Assembly: GCF_018614615.1 (NCBI RefSeq)
Contig: NZ_JAGGOK010000059.1
Coordinates: forward strand, 115,366 to 179,365
Direction: 5' to 3'
DNA: 64,000 nt
Source of the DNA: Streptomyces sp. ISL-100
GTDB lineage: Bacteria > Actinomycetota > Actinomycetes > Streptomycetales > Streptomycetaceae
Shown: in pieces, positions 42,756 through 53,456 of the stretch
How positions within the stretch are numbered: position 1 is the stretch's first letter
Layout of the letters: each line of letters begins with the position of its first letter
Translations under genes and position numbers: made by a program
The notes under the pieces: model-generated
Told to the model about the DNA's origin: nothing
Seen by the model: the letters and a program-made list of their open reading frames with translations, nothing else
Database searches by the model: none

Positions 42756-45382
42756 TCACCGGGGCGTGGGGTGGGCGGCCTGGTAGGCGTCCCGGATCGC
42801 CGCCCGCAGCTTTCCCCGGGGCGGGACGTCGATGCCCTGGCCTCGGGCCCACGAGCGGACCTGGGCGGTGGTTGGCTCCTGCGGCCCGTCTTCGGCTACG
42901 GGGACCTCGCGGGGCGTGCCGCGTTCGACGCCGGGACGTGGTGTCCGATCCGACTGGGGCTCCGACCGTGGCGGGGCCGCGGTGGTGAAACCTCGGCGGT
43001 CGAGGACCCTGCGGCGTTTGTGGTGCATGCGCTCCAGCAGCGGTACCTCCGAGTCGAGGTAGTCGTGGACCTCGACGTGGCTCTTCTTGGCCTCGGTGTT
43101 GCGCATGATCCGGCCGACCTGCTGAATCACCCGGCCCTTGAACGAGATGGGGCTGGCCAGGAACAACGTGTCCAGCACGGGTGCGTCCAGCCCTTCCCCG
43201 GCGACCTTGTCGATCGCTAGCAGTACCAAAGGACCGGTACGGGCGCCGGACAACTCGGCACGGACGTGATCACGATCGCTCTTGGGCAGGCCACCGTGCA
43301 GGAGCAGCGCTTCGATGCCGTGCCCTTTGAGCGCAGATGCGAGTTGGTTGACGTGCTCGATGCGATTGGTGAGGGCCAGGCTGCACCGGCCACGCCGGTA
43401 GGCCTCGACGATGTCGGCGGCGATCTGCTGGTTGCGCGCCTGGTCGGCGGCGAGTTCGCCGTAGATGGCCTGGATGGAAGCGCCGTCGGTGCCGGGCTCG
43501 TCGGTGGTGAAGTGGCAGCGGTGCACGATGAGGTGTTTGGCGAAGCTGCTCTGGTCCTCGATCTCGTGGCGGATCGGCCCGCACTGCATGGTGATCAGAG
43601 CGTCCATCTGGTCGGCCCGGTACGGGGTGGCTGACAGGCCGATCCACCGTTCGGCCTTGACCTTGCGGATCGCGGCCTCGGCGGCCGGAGCCCCGATGGC
43701 GTGGCACTCGTCGACGATAATCAGGCCGTAGCTGTCCAGCAGTCCTGTGGCGGCCTCACGATGGGCCAGGGACTGCAGCATGATCAGGTCGACCACGCCG
43801 CCGCGGCGGTCCTTGCCCGCGCCGAGCGACCCGACGGTGTGCTCACCGAGGTCGAGGAACGTCTCCAGGCGCTCGCGCCACTGGGCCAGCAGTTTGGCCC
43901 GGTTGACGATGATCGCTGTGGGCCGGGCGTGAACCGCGATCAGGGCACAGGCCATCACGGTTTTACCCGCACCGGGTTGGGCGACCAGGACTCCGGTGGG
44001 GTGAGGGGTCATCGCTTCGACGGCCCGGGTATGTACGGCGGTGAGTTCGCCGGTGAACCGGGCACCGACCGGGGCCCGGTCGGGGAAGGTGCCGGTGACT
44101 TTCAAAGTGCCGCCGGCGGCGGCGACCAGGCTGGCGGCTTCGTCGCGCAGCCCCCGGGGCAGGGCGATCCACTTCGGGTCGGTGGCGTCGAAGCAGCAGA
44201 TCAGGCGCGGGGTGTTGAAGGTGGAGAACCGCTGGTTCTGGCGTCGGTAGAACTCGGGGTTGTGGATGGACGCGGCGTGTTTGAGCGCCGCGATCAGTTG
44301 CGGTGGCAGTCCGGTGGTGGAGATGCGGAGCATGGCTCCTGCCTTGGCCTTGACCGTCTTGGGGGCCTTGCCCAGCGCGCTGCGGCGCGGCCGGGCCGGC
44401 AGCGCAGGCGGGACCGGGCTGGGGCCGGCCTGCAGCGGGCCCAACGTTTCCACCAACTCCTGCACCTGCCCGGGCGTCAGACGTTCGGTGTGCGACAGGT
44501 AAGCGAACTGGTCCTTGTACGGCGTCCAGGTGGCAGGGTCGCAGAAGAGTGTGGTGCCCGCGGTGCGGGAGACCCCAGCGGCAGTGCGATCAGATTCCCG
44601 AACCGTGCCCCGCCCTTGGAGTGCGTGGGAAGGAAGTCCTGGGCGGGGAAGAGCCGGTCGTAGCTGGCCAGGGACATCCCGTCGCGGGCGTCGATCGCGC
44701 GCCGCAACAAGGCCATGCCCAGTGCGCGGGCCAGGCTGGCCGGTACCGCCGCGGTGAAGAAGATCCACACGTGTGCGCCGGCCCCGGAGCGGGAGACCTC
44801 CGCCAAGGTGGGAACCCCGGCTTCCGTGCAGGCCGCCACGTAGGCGGCGGCGTCGCCTTGCCAGTCCTTGTCGTCGAAGTCGCACGCCAGCAACTGGGTC
44901 GTGTCGTCGGGGAACATCGGGTAAAGGGCCACATGCAGCTCGCGCTGTCCCGGCTCAGGCCGACTCAGGTGCCGGAAGATCACCTGGTCGGTGAGCGGGA
45001 AGAACACCCGCTCAGCATCCGACTTGGCCTTGTCCCAGGGGTTCTCCTCGGCCGGGCTCCATCCGGTCCGGCCGTTCTTCGCGCTCACCCACCAGTTCGC
45101 GTACACATCCGCGCGGCCGACGAACAGTGCACGGAACAGAGCGACCTTGGCCTGCGGGGCGGAGGCCGCGTCCGCGTAGGGCAGGCCACTGCTGTACGGC
45201 ATCTCGGGCAACGTGGGCGGTGCCGGCCTCTCCACCGCCTCGGGCACGGTGTCGGGTGCTGGCATTCCGAGGCGTTCCCGGAGCCGCCGGTTCTCCTCCG
45301 TCAGCTCGGCGATCTGCTCGAGCGCGACGTCGAGCCGGATCCGCAACTCGGCGGGGTCGTCCCACCCGTCCCAGTCATCCAC
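42756..45382 (-). pseudogene. TOTE-type primase-helicase with C-terminal Lsr2 domain, frameshifted
   Basis: From ATG 45382 a coiled N-terminus (IAELTEENRRLRERLGMP) leads to an archaeo-eukaryotic-primase-like domain (ANWWVSAKNGRTGW, LLACDFDDKDWQGD, SGAGAHVWIFF, GARFGNLIALPLG). The frame is lost near 44585 and continues as TTLFCDPATWTPYKDQFAYL, then an SF2 helicase (VLVAQPGAGKTVMACALIA, IIVDECHAIG, GLSATPYRADQ, QQVGRIMR). The tail VRSWARGQGIDVPPRGKLRA is an Lsr2-like DNA-binding domain. Corrected length is about 870 residues. The layout matches TOTE conflict systems, thought to act in defence. One frameshift, or a sequencing error, separates the primase from the helicase. Confidence 0.78.
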
Positions 45383-45737
45383 GAGCCAATGATCCGAAAA
45401 TCCTGACCGGATCGCAGCCGATCAGGACATGTCCGTCCTCGTGTCCCTCGCTCTCCTGGTCCGGTGGGCACGGGAGGCGTCGACCGGTGAGGGCCGCACC
45501 AGGTGGACATCAGTGGGCACGATCCACGGGCCCAAGCGTGCTCTGCTGGGCGGGGAACGCCTTGCGCTGCGAGCCCCGCTCGCAGTCATCGACTTCGGAC
45601 CGACTGTTCTGTCTCTCCAAAGGACCAGTGAGGTACGCCGATCCGCAGGCCCATCCACTTCGAAGGCCATGTGGGGCCCCGACTGCTGCTTCCTGGGACT
45701 GGTCTGCCTGGGTGAGGCGACGGGGCACAATGGGGTG

Positions 45738-46454
45738 ATGCAGGACGATGAACTTCTCGGCCGGGTGCGGGAGATGCGCGCGCGGGGCAGCGGTCCGAAG
45801 CAGATCGCCAAGGTGCTGGGGTTGCGCCCGGCGCAGGCCACCGCGCTGGTTCGGCGGGTCGCGGAGGCCCAGCAGGCAGGCGTCGGGGCTGCTGAGCGTG
45901 CGGTGGTGGGCTGCTTCGTCAACGCGGGCTGGAGCGTGGGGCTCGGCATGGACGCCGCTCCCGACTGGGCGGCGTCCGACCCCCTCCACGATCGGGAGGA
46001 TCTTGGTACGGGCGGGTTCGCACAGGTACTGCTGGCTCGGCAGGAGCGCGCCAGCCGGGTGACGGTGTGCGGGTTCCTGGTGGATGTGTACTGCCTGGGC
46101 GTCAAGAACGTCACCGGCCCGGAGGTGATGGGGGCCGGATCACTTCAGGCATACGCCCGCTCCTACTACTCCGCCTTCGACCACCCGCCGCTGAGCATCG
46201 GCGTGGAGCAGGTCCAGGCGATCGTCCACGGCGCGGTCGCCTACGCGCGCGCTCTGGGCTTCGAGCCCGCCACCGGATTCGATGCGGCCGCCGGGCACCT
46301 GGGCCCCGCACCGGCCGGCCTGCCCGAGATCCGCTACGGCCAGGGCGGCAAACCGTTCTACATCTCCGGCCCCCACGACGACCCCCGTGCCGTCGTGCGG
46401 CAGCTTGAGCGGACCTGCGGCGCGGACAACTACGACTACATCGCCCACCTGTAG
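45738..46454 (+). CDS. Helix-turn-helix N-terminal protein, function unknown
   Basis: 238 residues. Residues 5-45 (LLGRVREMRARGSGPKQIAK, VLGLRPAQATALVRR) read as a helix-turn-helix. The rest (GFLVDVYCLGVKNVTGPEVM, AYARSYYSAFDHPPLSIG, CGADNYDYIAHL) is a conserved streptomycete domain I cannot name. ATG 45738 starts within GGGGTGATG; in-frame GTG 45735 is adjacent. It is divergent from the TOTE-type gene and 25 bp before the helicase-associated gene, so the three may form one defence locus. Confidence 0.65.
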   Translation: MQDDELLGRVREMRARGSGPKQIAKVLGLRPAQATALVRRVAEAQQAGVGAAERAVVGCFVNAGWSVGLGMDAAPDWAASDPLHDREDLGTGGFAQVLLARQERASRVTVCGFLVDVYCLGVKNVTGPEVMGAGSLQAYARSYYSAFDHPPLSIGVEQVQAIVHGAVAYARALGFEPATGFDAAAGHLGPAPAGLPEIRYGQGGKPFYISGPHDDPRAVVRQLERTCGADNYDYIAHL

Positions 46455-46479
46455 CACAGGTGTGGGAGAGGCATCAGCT

Positions 46480-47793
46480 GTGACAACTGAGCAGGCGTCG
46501 CGCGGCACAGTGCGGTGCACCGAGCAGGAGGCGCAGGCCAACCTGCTCGCCGTACTGCAACTGTGCGCGGCCGGGAAGCTGCGGTGCAGCCAGAAGACGC
46601 ACCGCCCGGGTGCGGCCACGGTGGCGGCTGTTGCCGAGATCCTGCAGGACGGCGACTTCTACTCGGCTGATCCCATCGCCGCCTTCGCTTGGCCGCTGCT
46701 GCTCCAGGCCGGAGGACTCGCCGAACTCGCCTCAGGGAAGCTGGCGTTGACCACCCGAGGGCGGCCCGCCCTGACCAAGCCGCCCCATGACACCCTCAGG
46801 CTCCTGTGGCAGCGGTGGCTGAACCGCGCGGTGCTGGATGAGTTCTCCCGTGTCGAGGAGATCAAGGGCCAACGCGCGGCGGCGGTGCTGTCCGCCGCGG
46901 GGCCCCGCCGCAAGACGGTCGGCGAGGCCCTCGCCGCCTGCGCACCGGGGCAGTGGACCCAGGTGGACGACCTGTTCGCGGCCATGCGCAAGAGCGGGTT
47001 CGACTTCACCATCGCGCGCAGTGACCGCGCCCTGTGGAAGCTGTACCTGCAAGACCCGCAGTACGGCAGCCTCGGCTACGACGGATTCCACGACTGGCCC
47101 CTGCTCCAGGGCCGCTACACGCTCGCCGTCCTGTTCGAGTACGCCGCCACCCTCGGCCTCATCGACATCGAGTACGTTCCGCCCGTCGGCGCCCGCGAGG
47201 ACTACCGCGACAACTGGGGCGGCGACGACCTCGACCAACTCTCCCGCTATGACGGCCTGCTCGCCCTGCGCCTTAACCCGCTCGGCGGGTACGCCACCGG
47301 CCGCACCCCCGCCTACTTCCCCGCGCCGGCCCCCGTCGACACAGACTGCCGCGGCATCAAGGTCCTGCCGAATTTCGACATCGTCGCCCTCGACGGACTG
47401 CGTCCTGCCGACGCCCTGCTCCTTGACGCCTTCGCCGACAAGACCTCCGACCGGGTGTGGACCCTGAGCGCCACCTCCCTCCTGAGCGCCCTGGACACCA
47501 AGCACACCCTGAAGGAGCTCCGCTATTACCTTGCCCAGGCGTCCTCACAGCCGCTGCCGCAAACCGTCACCACCCTGCTGGACGACACCGAACGCCGCCT
47601 CGGCAAGGTTCGCGACACCGGCCCGGTCCACCTCATCGAGTGCGCCGACGAAGCCCTGGCTACTCTCCTAGCGGGCGACCGCCGCCTGCGCGCCCTCTGC
47701 ACCCGCCTCGGTGAGCGGCAGCTGGCAGTCCCCGCCGAGAAGCTCCCCGCGTTCCGCAAAGCCCTGCTCGCCCAGGGCTACCCACTGGCCTGA
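46480..47793 (+). CDS. Helicase-associated (XPB/Ssl2-like, winged-helix) protein without the motor
   Basis: 437 residues from GTG 46480 (GGGAGAGG ten bases upstream). LRLLWQRWLNRAVLDEFSRV, QWTQVDDLFAAMRKSGFDFT, AVLFEYAATLGLIDIEY and the late IKVLPNFDIVALDGLRPADA match the helicase-associated/XPB N-terminal-like proteins of actinobacteria. No Walker A is present. It follows the helix-turn-helix gene closely and may work with the primase-helicase encoded on the other strand. Function not known. Confidence 0.6.
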   Translation: MTTEQASRGTVRCTEQEAQANLLAVLQLCAAGKLRCSQKTHRPGAATVAAVAEILQDGDFYSADPIAAFAWPLLLQAGGLAELASGKLALTTRGRPALTKPPHDTLRLLWQRWLNRAVLDEFSRVEEIKGQRAAAVLSAAGPRRKTVGEALAACAPGQWTQVDDLFAAMRKSGFDFTIARSDRALWKLYLQDPQYGSLGYDGFHDWPLLQGRYTLAVLFEYAATLGLIDIEYVPPVGAREDYRDNWGGDDLDQLSRYDGLLALRLNPLGGYATGRTPAYFPAPAPVDTDCRGIKVLPNFDIVALDGLRPADALLLDAFADKTSDRVWTLSATSLLSALDTKHTLKELRYYLAQASSQPLPQTVTTLLDDTERRLGKVRDTGPVHLIECADEALATLLAGDRRLRALCTRLGERQLAVPAEKLPAFRKALLAQGYPLA

Positions 47794-47897
47794 CCCGGAC
47801 GGATCCGAGGGCTCAGCCTCCTGCAGGCCCTGATCGACGGCGCCCCCTGAGTAGATGGCTGTGGCTGTTCGGGGCCGAGGCTGGGCATACTGAGCAC

Positions 47898-48221
47898 ATG
47901 GAGACACGGGTGCGGTATGCGGAGATCCGGCCGTACACGGTTCCGGAGACCCTGGATGAGCTGGCCGGTCCGACGGACGGGGTCGTGGTTTTGCCGACCG
48001 CGTTGGACTGGACACCGAAGAGTGCCTACGACCTGTCGGACGACGTTGACCTGCGGATGCTCTATGAAACGGTCATCCGCGAGGCCATGCATGTGGAGGA
48101 GCTGCGGCAGTTCCTCGACCCCGTGCTTCTCTCAGCCGTGTGGCAGAGGCTGTGGCTTCCGCCGCGGGTGCGGCTGATGTGGGAGGGGCGCTTCCCGGAG
48201 CTGACCCGCAGGGCTGCGTAG
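47898..48221 (+). CDS. Putative antitoxin-like partner of an AbiEii-type gene
   Basis: 107 residues: METRVRYAEIRPYTVPETLD, VLPTALDWTPKSAYDLSDDV, WLPPRVRLMWEGRFPELTRR. It lies 11 bp before a nucleotidyltransferase fragment, the usual order of the small partner and AbiEii/MenA-type toxin in actinobacteria. No helix-turn-helix is obvious. The toxin is truncated, so the pair is no longer functional. Confidence 0.6.
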   Translation: METRVRYAEIRPYTVPETLDELAGPTDGVVVLPTALDWTPKSAYDLSDDVDLRMLYETVIREAMHVEELRQFLDPVLLSAVWQRLWLPPRVRLMWEGRFPELTRRAA

Positions 48222-48232
48222 TATTCGTCGGC

Positions 48233-48487
48233 ATGGATCCGTTTCACTCCCGGCTCGCCCGTATCGGTCTTGGAGCCGCCGCGAGTTACGGCTTTGTCCT
48301 GGCCGGCGGGTATGCGGTGCAGGTGCACGGGTTCCTGGAGCGGCTCTCGGACGACGTCGACCTATTCACGGACAACGCTGACCCGATTGCCTTCTCCGAG
48401 GCAGTCGATGCGGTGGCTGCGGCGTACCGGGCGGCAGACCTGACCGTTGAGGTGGAGAAGTCCGGTGGGGTGTTCGCCCGGTACGGG
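48233..48487 (+). pseudogene. AbiEii-type nucleotidyltransferase, 3' truncated
   Basis: From ATG 48233 (MDPFHSRLARIGLGAAASYG) the nucleotidyltransferase core LAGGYAVQVHGFL and RLSDDVDLFTDN is clear. After GGVFARYGQK the text abruptly becomes that of a helicase in another frame (GTGKSQTITNM). About two thirds of the toxin is missing. The joint lies at GGTACGGGCAAAAG near 48487. Confidence 0.7.
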
Positions 48488-50822
48488 CAAAAGCCAGACG
48501 ATCACCAACATGATCGCCGCACTCATGCACGCCGGCCGCTCCGTCCTCTTCGTCAGCGAGAAGGCCGCGGCGCTCGACGTGGTCCGCAACAGGCTGCGAG
48601 GTGTCGGCCTCGGGGACTTCGTGATGGCCCTGCACAGCGGCGACACCAGCAAGAAGGCTGTGGCGACGGAGCTCGAACGGGTGCTGACCACCGAAGTGCG
48701 GCTCACCGGCGCGGCCGAGCACGAACTCGACCGGGCGCGGCGGCTGCGAGAGGAACTGTCTGCCTACGCGGCGGCTATGAACCAGATCCGCGAACCGCTC
48801 GGCCGTTCTCTCCACGACGTCCTGGGCCGCCTTGTCCTCCTGGAGCGAGCGGACACTCCGCAGCTCGCTCTCGGCGCCAAGAGCACCAGCACGGTCCGGC
48901 GCCTTGGCGCCGGGGAGCTTCAGGCGCTCTTGGACGCGGCCGGCGCCGTCAGTCGTTCCTGGCGCCCGGCAGCGGAAGGCGACGCGTTCGTCTGGCGCGG
49001 GCTGAAGGGGACCTCCGCTCCCACCACGGTTCTCGCCGAGGCCGCTGACGCGCTCGGGGATCTGCGCACGGCTGCCGAGCGTCGCCCGTTTGCGGCCACG
49101 ACCCCCGAACCGCGTACCGTGCACGACGTACAGCAGACCGTACGGATTCTGGAAGCGGGCCTGCCGGACCGGAACCTGGCCACGGTCGGCGGCGGACTGT
49201 CGGCCGACCTCTTCGGAAGCCTCGCCCAACTGGCCGAGCTGTTCGGACTGCCCAAGCCGGAATCAGCCCGGGCCGCGTTCGGTCTACTGGAACTCGCTGA
49301 TCTGGCCTCCGCAGCGATGCGGCCGCCTGCGCGATGGTTTGACGAGGAAGGGCTGCGCGAGGCACATCGAGCGGCTGAGGAATTGCGGGACGCGCTCGCT
49401 GCCCACGCGGCGGCCCGTGCAGCAGCGGTGGGCCTTTTCGGCGAACAGGTGCTGGAAGCCCAAGAGTTGCCCGCCCTGGTCGAGAGGTTCACTGGTCAGC
49501 GCCGGGGCGTCTTCGCGCGTCTGTCTGGCCGGTACAGGGAGGACCGCGCGGCAGTGGCCGCTCTCACGCGCAACGGTGCCTGGGACAAGGCGCTGCCCCA
49601 GCGCCTGAACGACGCCCTGGCCTGGCAGAACACTGCGGCGGAGGTCGCTCGGCTGGCGAAACACCACGAGGAGGCGCTGGGCGGCTATGTCCCCCGCGAC
49701 GAGGACGAACTGCCCGCCTTGGACGCCGTGCTGACTGTGGCAGATCGCATCGCGGAACTCACCCGCGGGATCGAGCAGCGGGACCTTCTCACCGCCCGCC
49801 TGGCTGATGGTACTGAGCCCGACCCGCTGCCGGGGTTGTTGGCCCGTGGCATTCGCGGCGCGATGGTCAGCTGGTGTGCCGCGGCGACGTACCGCGTCGA
49901 GCGCTGGTCCGAGTCCTCGGCCGCACTGCACGACCTCTTCGAGGAGCCCCGCCAGGCCCAGCTGTCTCTTGCCCTGTTCGGTACCTTCGATCAGGCCCAG
50001 CAGGCCGTCGACGAACTCCGGGCCAACCCGCGCGGCCCGGAGGAATGGCAGGCGTACCGCTCCGGACTGGACGTCTTGGCCCATCACGGTGTCGACGAAC
50101 TCGTCCCGCGTGCAGTCGAACGCGGCTTCCTGCCCGAGCGGTTGCCTGCGGTCGTGGAGCAGGCGGTGCTGAAGTGCTGGGCCGACGATCTCTTGGCCAC
50201 GGACACCCGGCTCGCCATCACCCGCTCCGCGGACCTGGACGTCCGGGTGGCGGACTTCCAGGAGGCCGACCGTCGGCTGGTCGCTGCAGCGAGCGGAGCC
50301 GTGATCGAGGCGTGCAACAAGCGCCGACCGCGCCAGTTCAGCGGCGGGGCGGCCGCGGTGATCAAGCGGCAGGCGGAGCTGAAGCGACGCCATATGCCGG
50401 TGCGGGAACTGCTCGGCCGCACCCGTGAAGTCGTCCGACTGATCAAGCCGTGCTTCATGATGAGCCCGCTGACGGTGAGCCAGTTCCTGCCTGCGGATTA
50501 CCACTTCGACGTGGTCATCTTCGACGAGGCATCACAGGTCCGCCCAGCCGACGCCGTCAACTGCGTATACCGGGCAGATTCTCTGATCGTGGCGGGCGAC
50601 GAGAAGCAGCTGCCGCCCACTTCCTTCTTCGACGCGGCGGTCGAGGATGACTCCGACGAGTACGACGAGGACGTCCCCGATACCTTCGAGTCGCTGTTGC
50701 ATGCCTGCAAGGCGGGCGCCCTACGCGAACTTTCCCTGCGTTGGCACTACCGCAGCCGTCACGAGGACCTGATCACGTTCAGCAACAGGTCCTTCTACGG
50801 CAACTCCATGGTGACGTTCCCG
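48488..50822 (+). pseudogene. DUF4011/DUF3320-type helicase-nuclease, middle part (5' truncated, interrupted)
   Basis: The text begins at the Walker A itself (GTGKSQTITNMIAALMHAGR, SVLFVSEKAAALDVV) and runs in one frame through the superfamily-1 core (FDVVIFDEASQVRP for Walker B, IVAGDEKQLPPTSFF, LRWHYRSRHEDLITFSN) to MVTFPG. The several hundred residues that precede Walker A in intact homologues are absent. After codon 50820-50822 the sequence leaves the family because a mobile element is inserted. The protein resumes at 56915. Intact members are large ATP-dependent helicase-nucleases linked with defence islands. Confidence 0.8.
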
Positions 50823-50893
50823 GGTTCTCTCGCCTATTGCGAGTTGTTGCTTCCAATGTCAATCGATCACGGTTCATCTGCCGTTCTTGCCCG

Positions 50894-51301
50894 TCAGGTG
50901 ATGCTGGTGGGCAGGCTCCGGACGGGACTGCGCCGGGTGTTGTTGTCGGTGCGTCGGTCCAGCTCGGTGCGGAGTTCGTGGATGACCTGGGCATAGACGG
51001 CGACGCGCTCACGAAGCTGGCCGTTGTCCTCCCGCAGGGCCTGGGCGGCGGCTTCGGCGTCGATGGCGCGGGCGTGCAGATGCTGGAAGGCGGGTGGAAT
51101 GCCGTTCGCTTCGGACTTTCGGCGGACGAATTCCTCTTTGAGGTCAACGTGCTTGTGCGTGAGGACCCATCGCTTGACGCCTGCCTCGGCGGCGAGTTGC
51201 AGCGTGGTGAGCGCCCCGGTGGACCGGGTTGGACGGCCGTCGAGGAGCCGTTGGATCGCTGCGGTGATGGCGTCGCGTTCGGCGTCTCGGTCAGTGGCCA
51301 T
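50894..51301 (-). CDS. TnpC-like small accessory protein (DUF6262-like)
   Basis: 135 residues with a helix-turn-helix (TTLQLAAEAGVKRWVLTHKH) and a coiled coil (AIDAEAAAQALREDNGQLRE). TnpC of Tn554 has the same size and character and modulates recombination. It overlaps the 721-residue recombinase gene by 11 bp and is last in the operon. Confidence 0.65.
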   Translation of the reverse strand: MATDRDAERDAITAAIQRLLDGRPTRSTGALTTLQLAAEAGVKRWVLTHKHVDLKEEFVRRKSEANGIPPAFQHLHARAIDAEAAAQALREDNGQLRERVAVYAQVIHELRTELDRRTDNNTRRSPVRSLPTSIT

Positions 51302-53456
51302 CGTGGGGTTCTCCAGTCGAGTCGTGGGCGGTGACGATGCGTTCCAGGCGGTCGAGTACCTGTTGTTCGCGGGCGTGTCGGAAGGCGGGGGCCAGCGGGT
51401 CGTCGACGAGCGGTCGTAGCTGGTCGATCTGGACGAGGACGTGTTCGATGTCGCGATCGGTCCGCGCGATGTTGACGCAGTTCGGCCGGCAGTCGTCGAG
51501 GTCGGGGGTGCGGCGGGTGCTGTCCTCCTCGCTGCGCAGGCGGCAGGCTGCCCGCTTGGGGTCCAGGACGCAGGTCATGCCCTTGCCGGGGAAGATCTGG
51601 AGGTCGGGGTTGGCGAGCATGGTGTTGGCGTGCCGCTTGGTGCGCAGGACTCGGCCGGCGAAGCGAGTGGCGGCCTGGACGCGGTGCCGGTAGGTCTCGG
51701 CTGCTGGGCCGCTGACCTGCTCGCCTTCACGTAGGCGCTGGTGTGCGTCGGCGAGGGTGTCCAGCCGGGTCAGCCAGTCCTCGAAGGCGAGGTCGTCGGG
51801 GAATCCCGAGGCGTAGTTTCCGGCGTAGCCGAGGGTCATCTGGACGCGGAGATGTCCGTATTGGATGGCGGCGGCAACCAGGCCCCGTGGCCGGCGGACG
51901 ATGAACCAGGCCAGCGTGCGGCGCAGGCGGGCGGAGTAGATGACCGGGTGGACCGGGTCGGGCGGGATGTGGTCACTGCGGCCGTGCTCGGTGCAGTAGG
52001 TCTCGACCCAGGCCAGGAATTCGGCGATGTCGTGGTTGATTCGGGTCTCCGACCGGGAACCGCCGACGCGGCTGCGCAGGATGGTCGCGCCGTCGCGACC
52101 GTCGGTGAACAACGTCGCCGGGAACAGCCAGGTGCTCGTGTGCAGCCGCTCCAGGACGGCGACGGCGGTGGCGACGGCCTCGGTGACGACCCACGGATCA
52201 GCCCGGATCTCGCCCTCGGGCATCTTGTCGCCGGCAGCGTCACGGACACCTTTCCAGTGCCTGCCGCGCAGGAGGACCAGGCCGTGGGCGTCGTCTCGTT
52301 CGACGCAGCCACGTTCAAGACTGAGGACCTCGCCTGCCCGCATCCCCGACAGGTAGCTGATCACGATGAAGCAGGCCGTACTCAGGTGCCGGGCCAGAAA
52401 GCCGGCCTCGACGTAGTCGATGGCCCCGTCGTGCCAGGACCGGCCGTCCAATCGCCCGGTGACCGGCGCGTCCAGCGGCGCGCCTTCGATGACGGACAGC
52501 CCCATCTCGGCGAAAACGGCGCGGTTGCTGGGGTTGTCCAGCGCACCGCGGGCCGTGTCGAGCACCTTCGCGATGTGCGAGAGGTTGACCCGGAGCGTGC
52601 CGTCGCTGTCACGGATGCCGGGAAGCGGATGTCCTCGCTCGCGGTAGTCGCTCAGCAGGACGCGCAGCTCGTCGGTCAGCGCGCCCTTCGGGCGCCGTGG
52701 TGGAGGAATGTCCCGGCCCCCGCGGGCGCGGCCGCCGCGCTCGCTGAGTACGAGGTGTTCGCCGAATGCCGCGGTGATGTCCTCGGCGAAGGTCTCCACG
52801 AACCGCAGGGCCCAGGCCAGCAGCGCCGACATCGTCTCGGGGTGGATGCGCGGCGTCCGGTTCTCTTCACGGATGGCGCGCCGCTGCTGGAGGATGTCCT
52901 GGATGCGCTCGCCGCGCCAGGGCGGTGTTTGCGGCAGCCGGTCGGCCTCGGGAAGCAGGTCCCGGTAGGACCACACCCGGTTCACGATCGAGAGCCGGTC
53001 TTCGCGCTGGGCATGGCTGGTCTCGGTTGCTTTGACGTGCGCGGCGTAGTCGTCGAGGTCGGCCAGGGACACCTCGCCGAAGCATGTACGGCCGCGTCCG
53101 TGGAGCCAGTCGGTGAACAGCCGGAGGTTGCGGAACGTGGAGGTGATGGTGGTGATCGCCAACGTGCGCGGCCGGAAGTAGAAGGTGGAGACGCCGGCGC
53201 TGGTGTGGTTGAGCAGCAACCAGGTGAGCGTCTTGACCGTATGCAGGAACGGTGCCGTGATGGGGCTGAAGTCGATCGAGAACGCGGTGGTGTGGCCCTC
53301 GAAGACGGCGGGCGAAAGGCGCCAGCGCTGGTCGGCGAATACCGACAGAGTGCTGGGGTCGGTTCCGGGGCGCAACGGCCGGTTGAGCAGCACGAGTGTG
53401 TCCGGTTCGGGCAGCAGAGGCGCAGATGGGGCCGGGGCGGTGTCCGGGAGGATCAT
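51291..53456 (-). CDS. Large tyrosine recombinase (TnpB-like)
   Basis: 721 residues. YLSGMRAGEVLSLERGC holds the first catalytic Arg region, VIYSARLRRTLAWFIVRRP the RxxR box (Arg in place of the usual His), and QYGHLRVQMTLGYAG the H...Y end. A Cys-containing tail (NIARTDRDIEHV, CRPNC) suggests zinc binding, as in TnpB. ATGA overlap with the middle recombinase couples the genes. Expected to act with its partner recombinases in excision and integration. Confidence 0.78.
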   Translation of the reverse strand: MILPDTAPAPSAPLLPEPDTLVLLNRPLRPGTDPSTLSVFADQRWRLSPAVFEGHTTAFSIDFSPITAPFLHTVKTLTWLLLNHTSAGVSTFYFRPRTLAITTITSTFRNLRLFTDWLHGRGRTCFGEVSLADLDDYAAHVKATETSHAQREDRLSIVNRVWSYRDLLPEADRLPQTPPWRGERIQDILQQRRAIREENRTPRIHPETMSALLAWALRFVETFAEDITAAFGEHLVLSERGGRARGGRDIPPPRRPKGALTDELRVLLSDYRERGHPLPGIRDSDGTLRVNLSHIAKVLDTARGALDNPSNRAVFAEMGLSVIEGAPLDAPVTGRLDGRSWHDGAIDYVEAGFLARHLSTACFIVISYLSGMRAGEVLSLERGCVERDDAHGLVLLRGRHWKGVRDAAGDKMPEGEIRADPWVVTEAVATAVAVLERLHTSTWLFPATLFTDGRDGATILRSRVGGSRSETRINHDIAEFLAWVETYCTEHGRSDHIPPDPVHPVIYSARLRRTLAWFIVRRPRGLVAAAIQYGHLRVQMTLGYAGNYASGFPDDLAFEDWLTRLDTLADAHQRLREGEQVSGPAAETYRHRVQAATRFAGRVLRTKRHANTMLANPDLQIFPGKGMTCVLDPKRAACRLRSEEDSTRRTPDLDDCRPNCVNIARTDRDIEHVLVQIDQLRPLVDDPLAPAFRHAREQQVLDRLERIVTAHDSTGEPHDGH

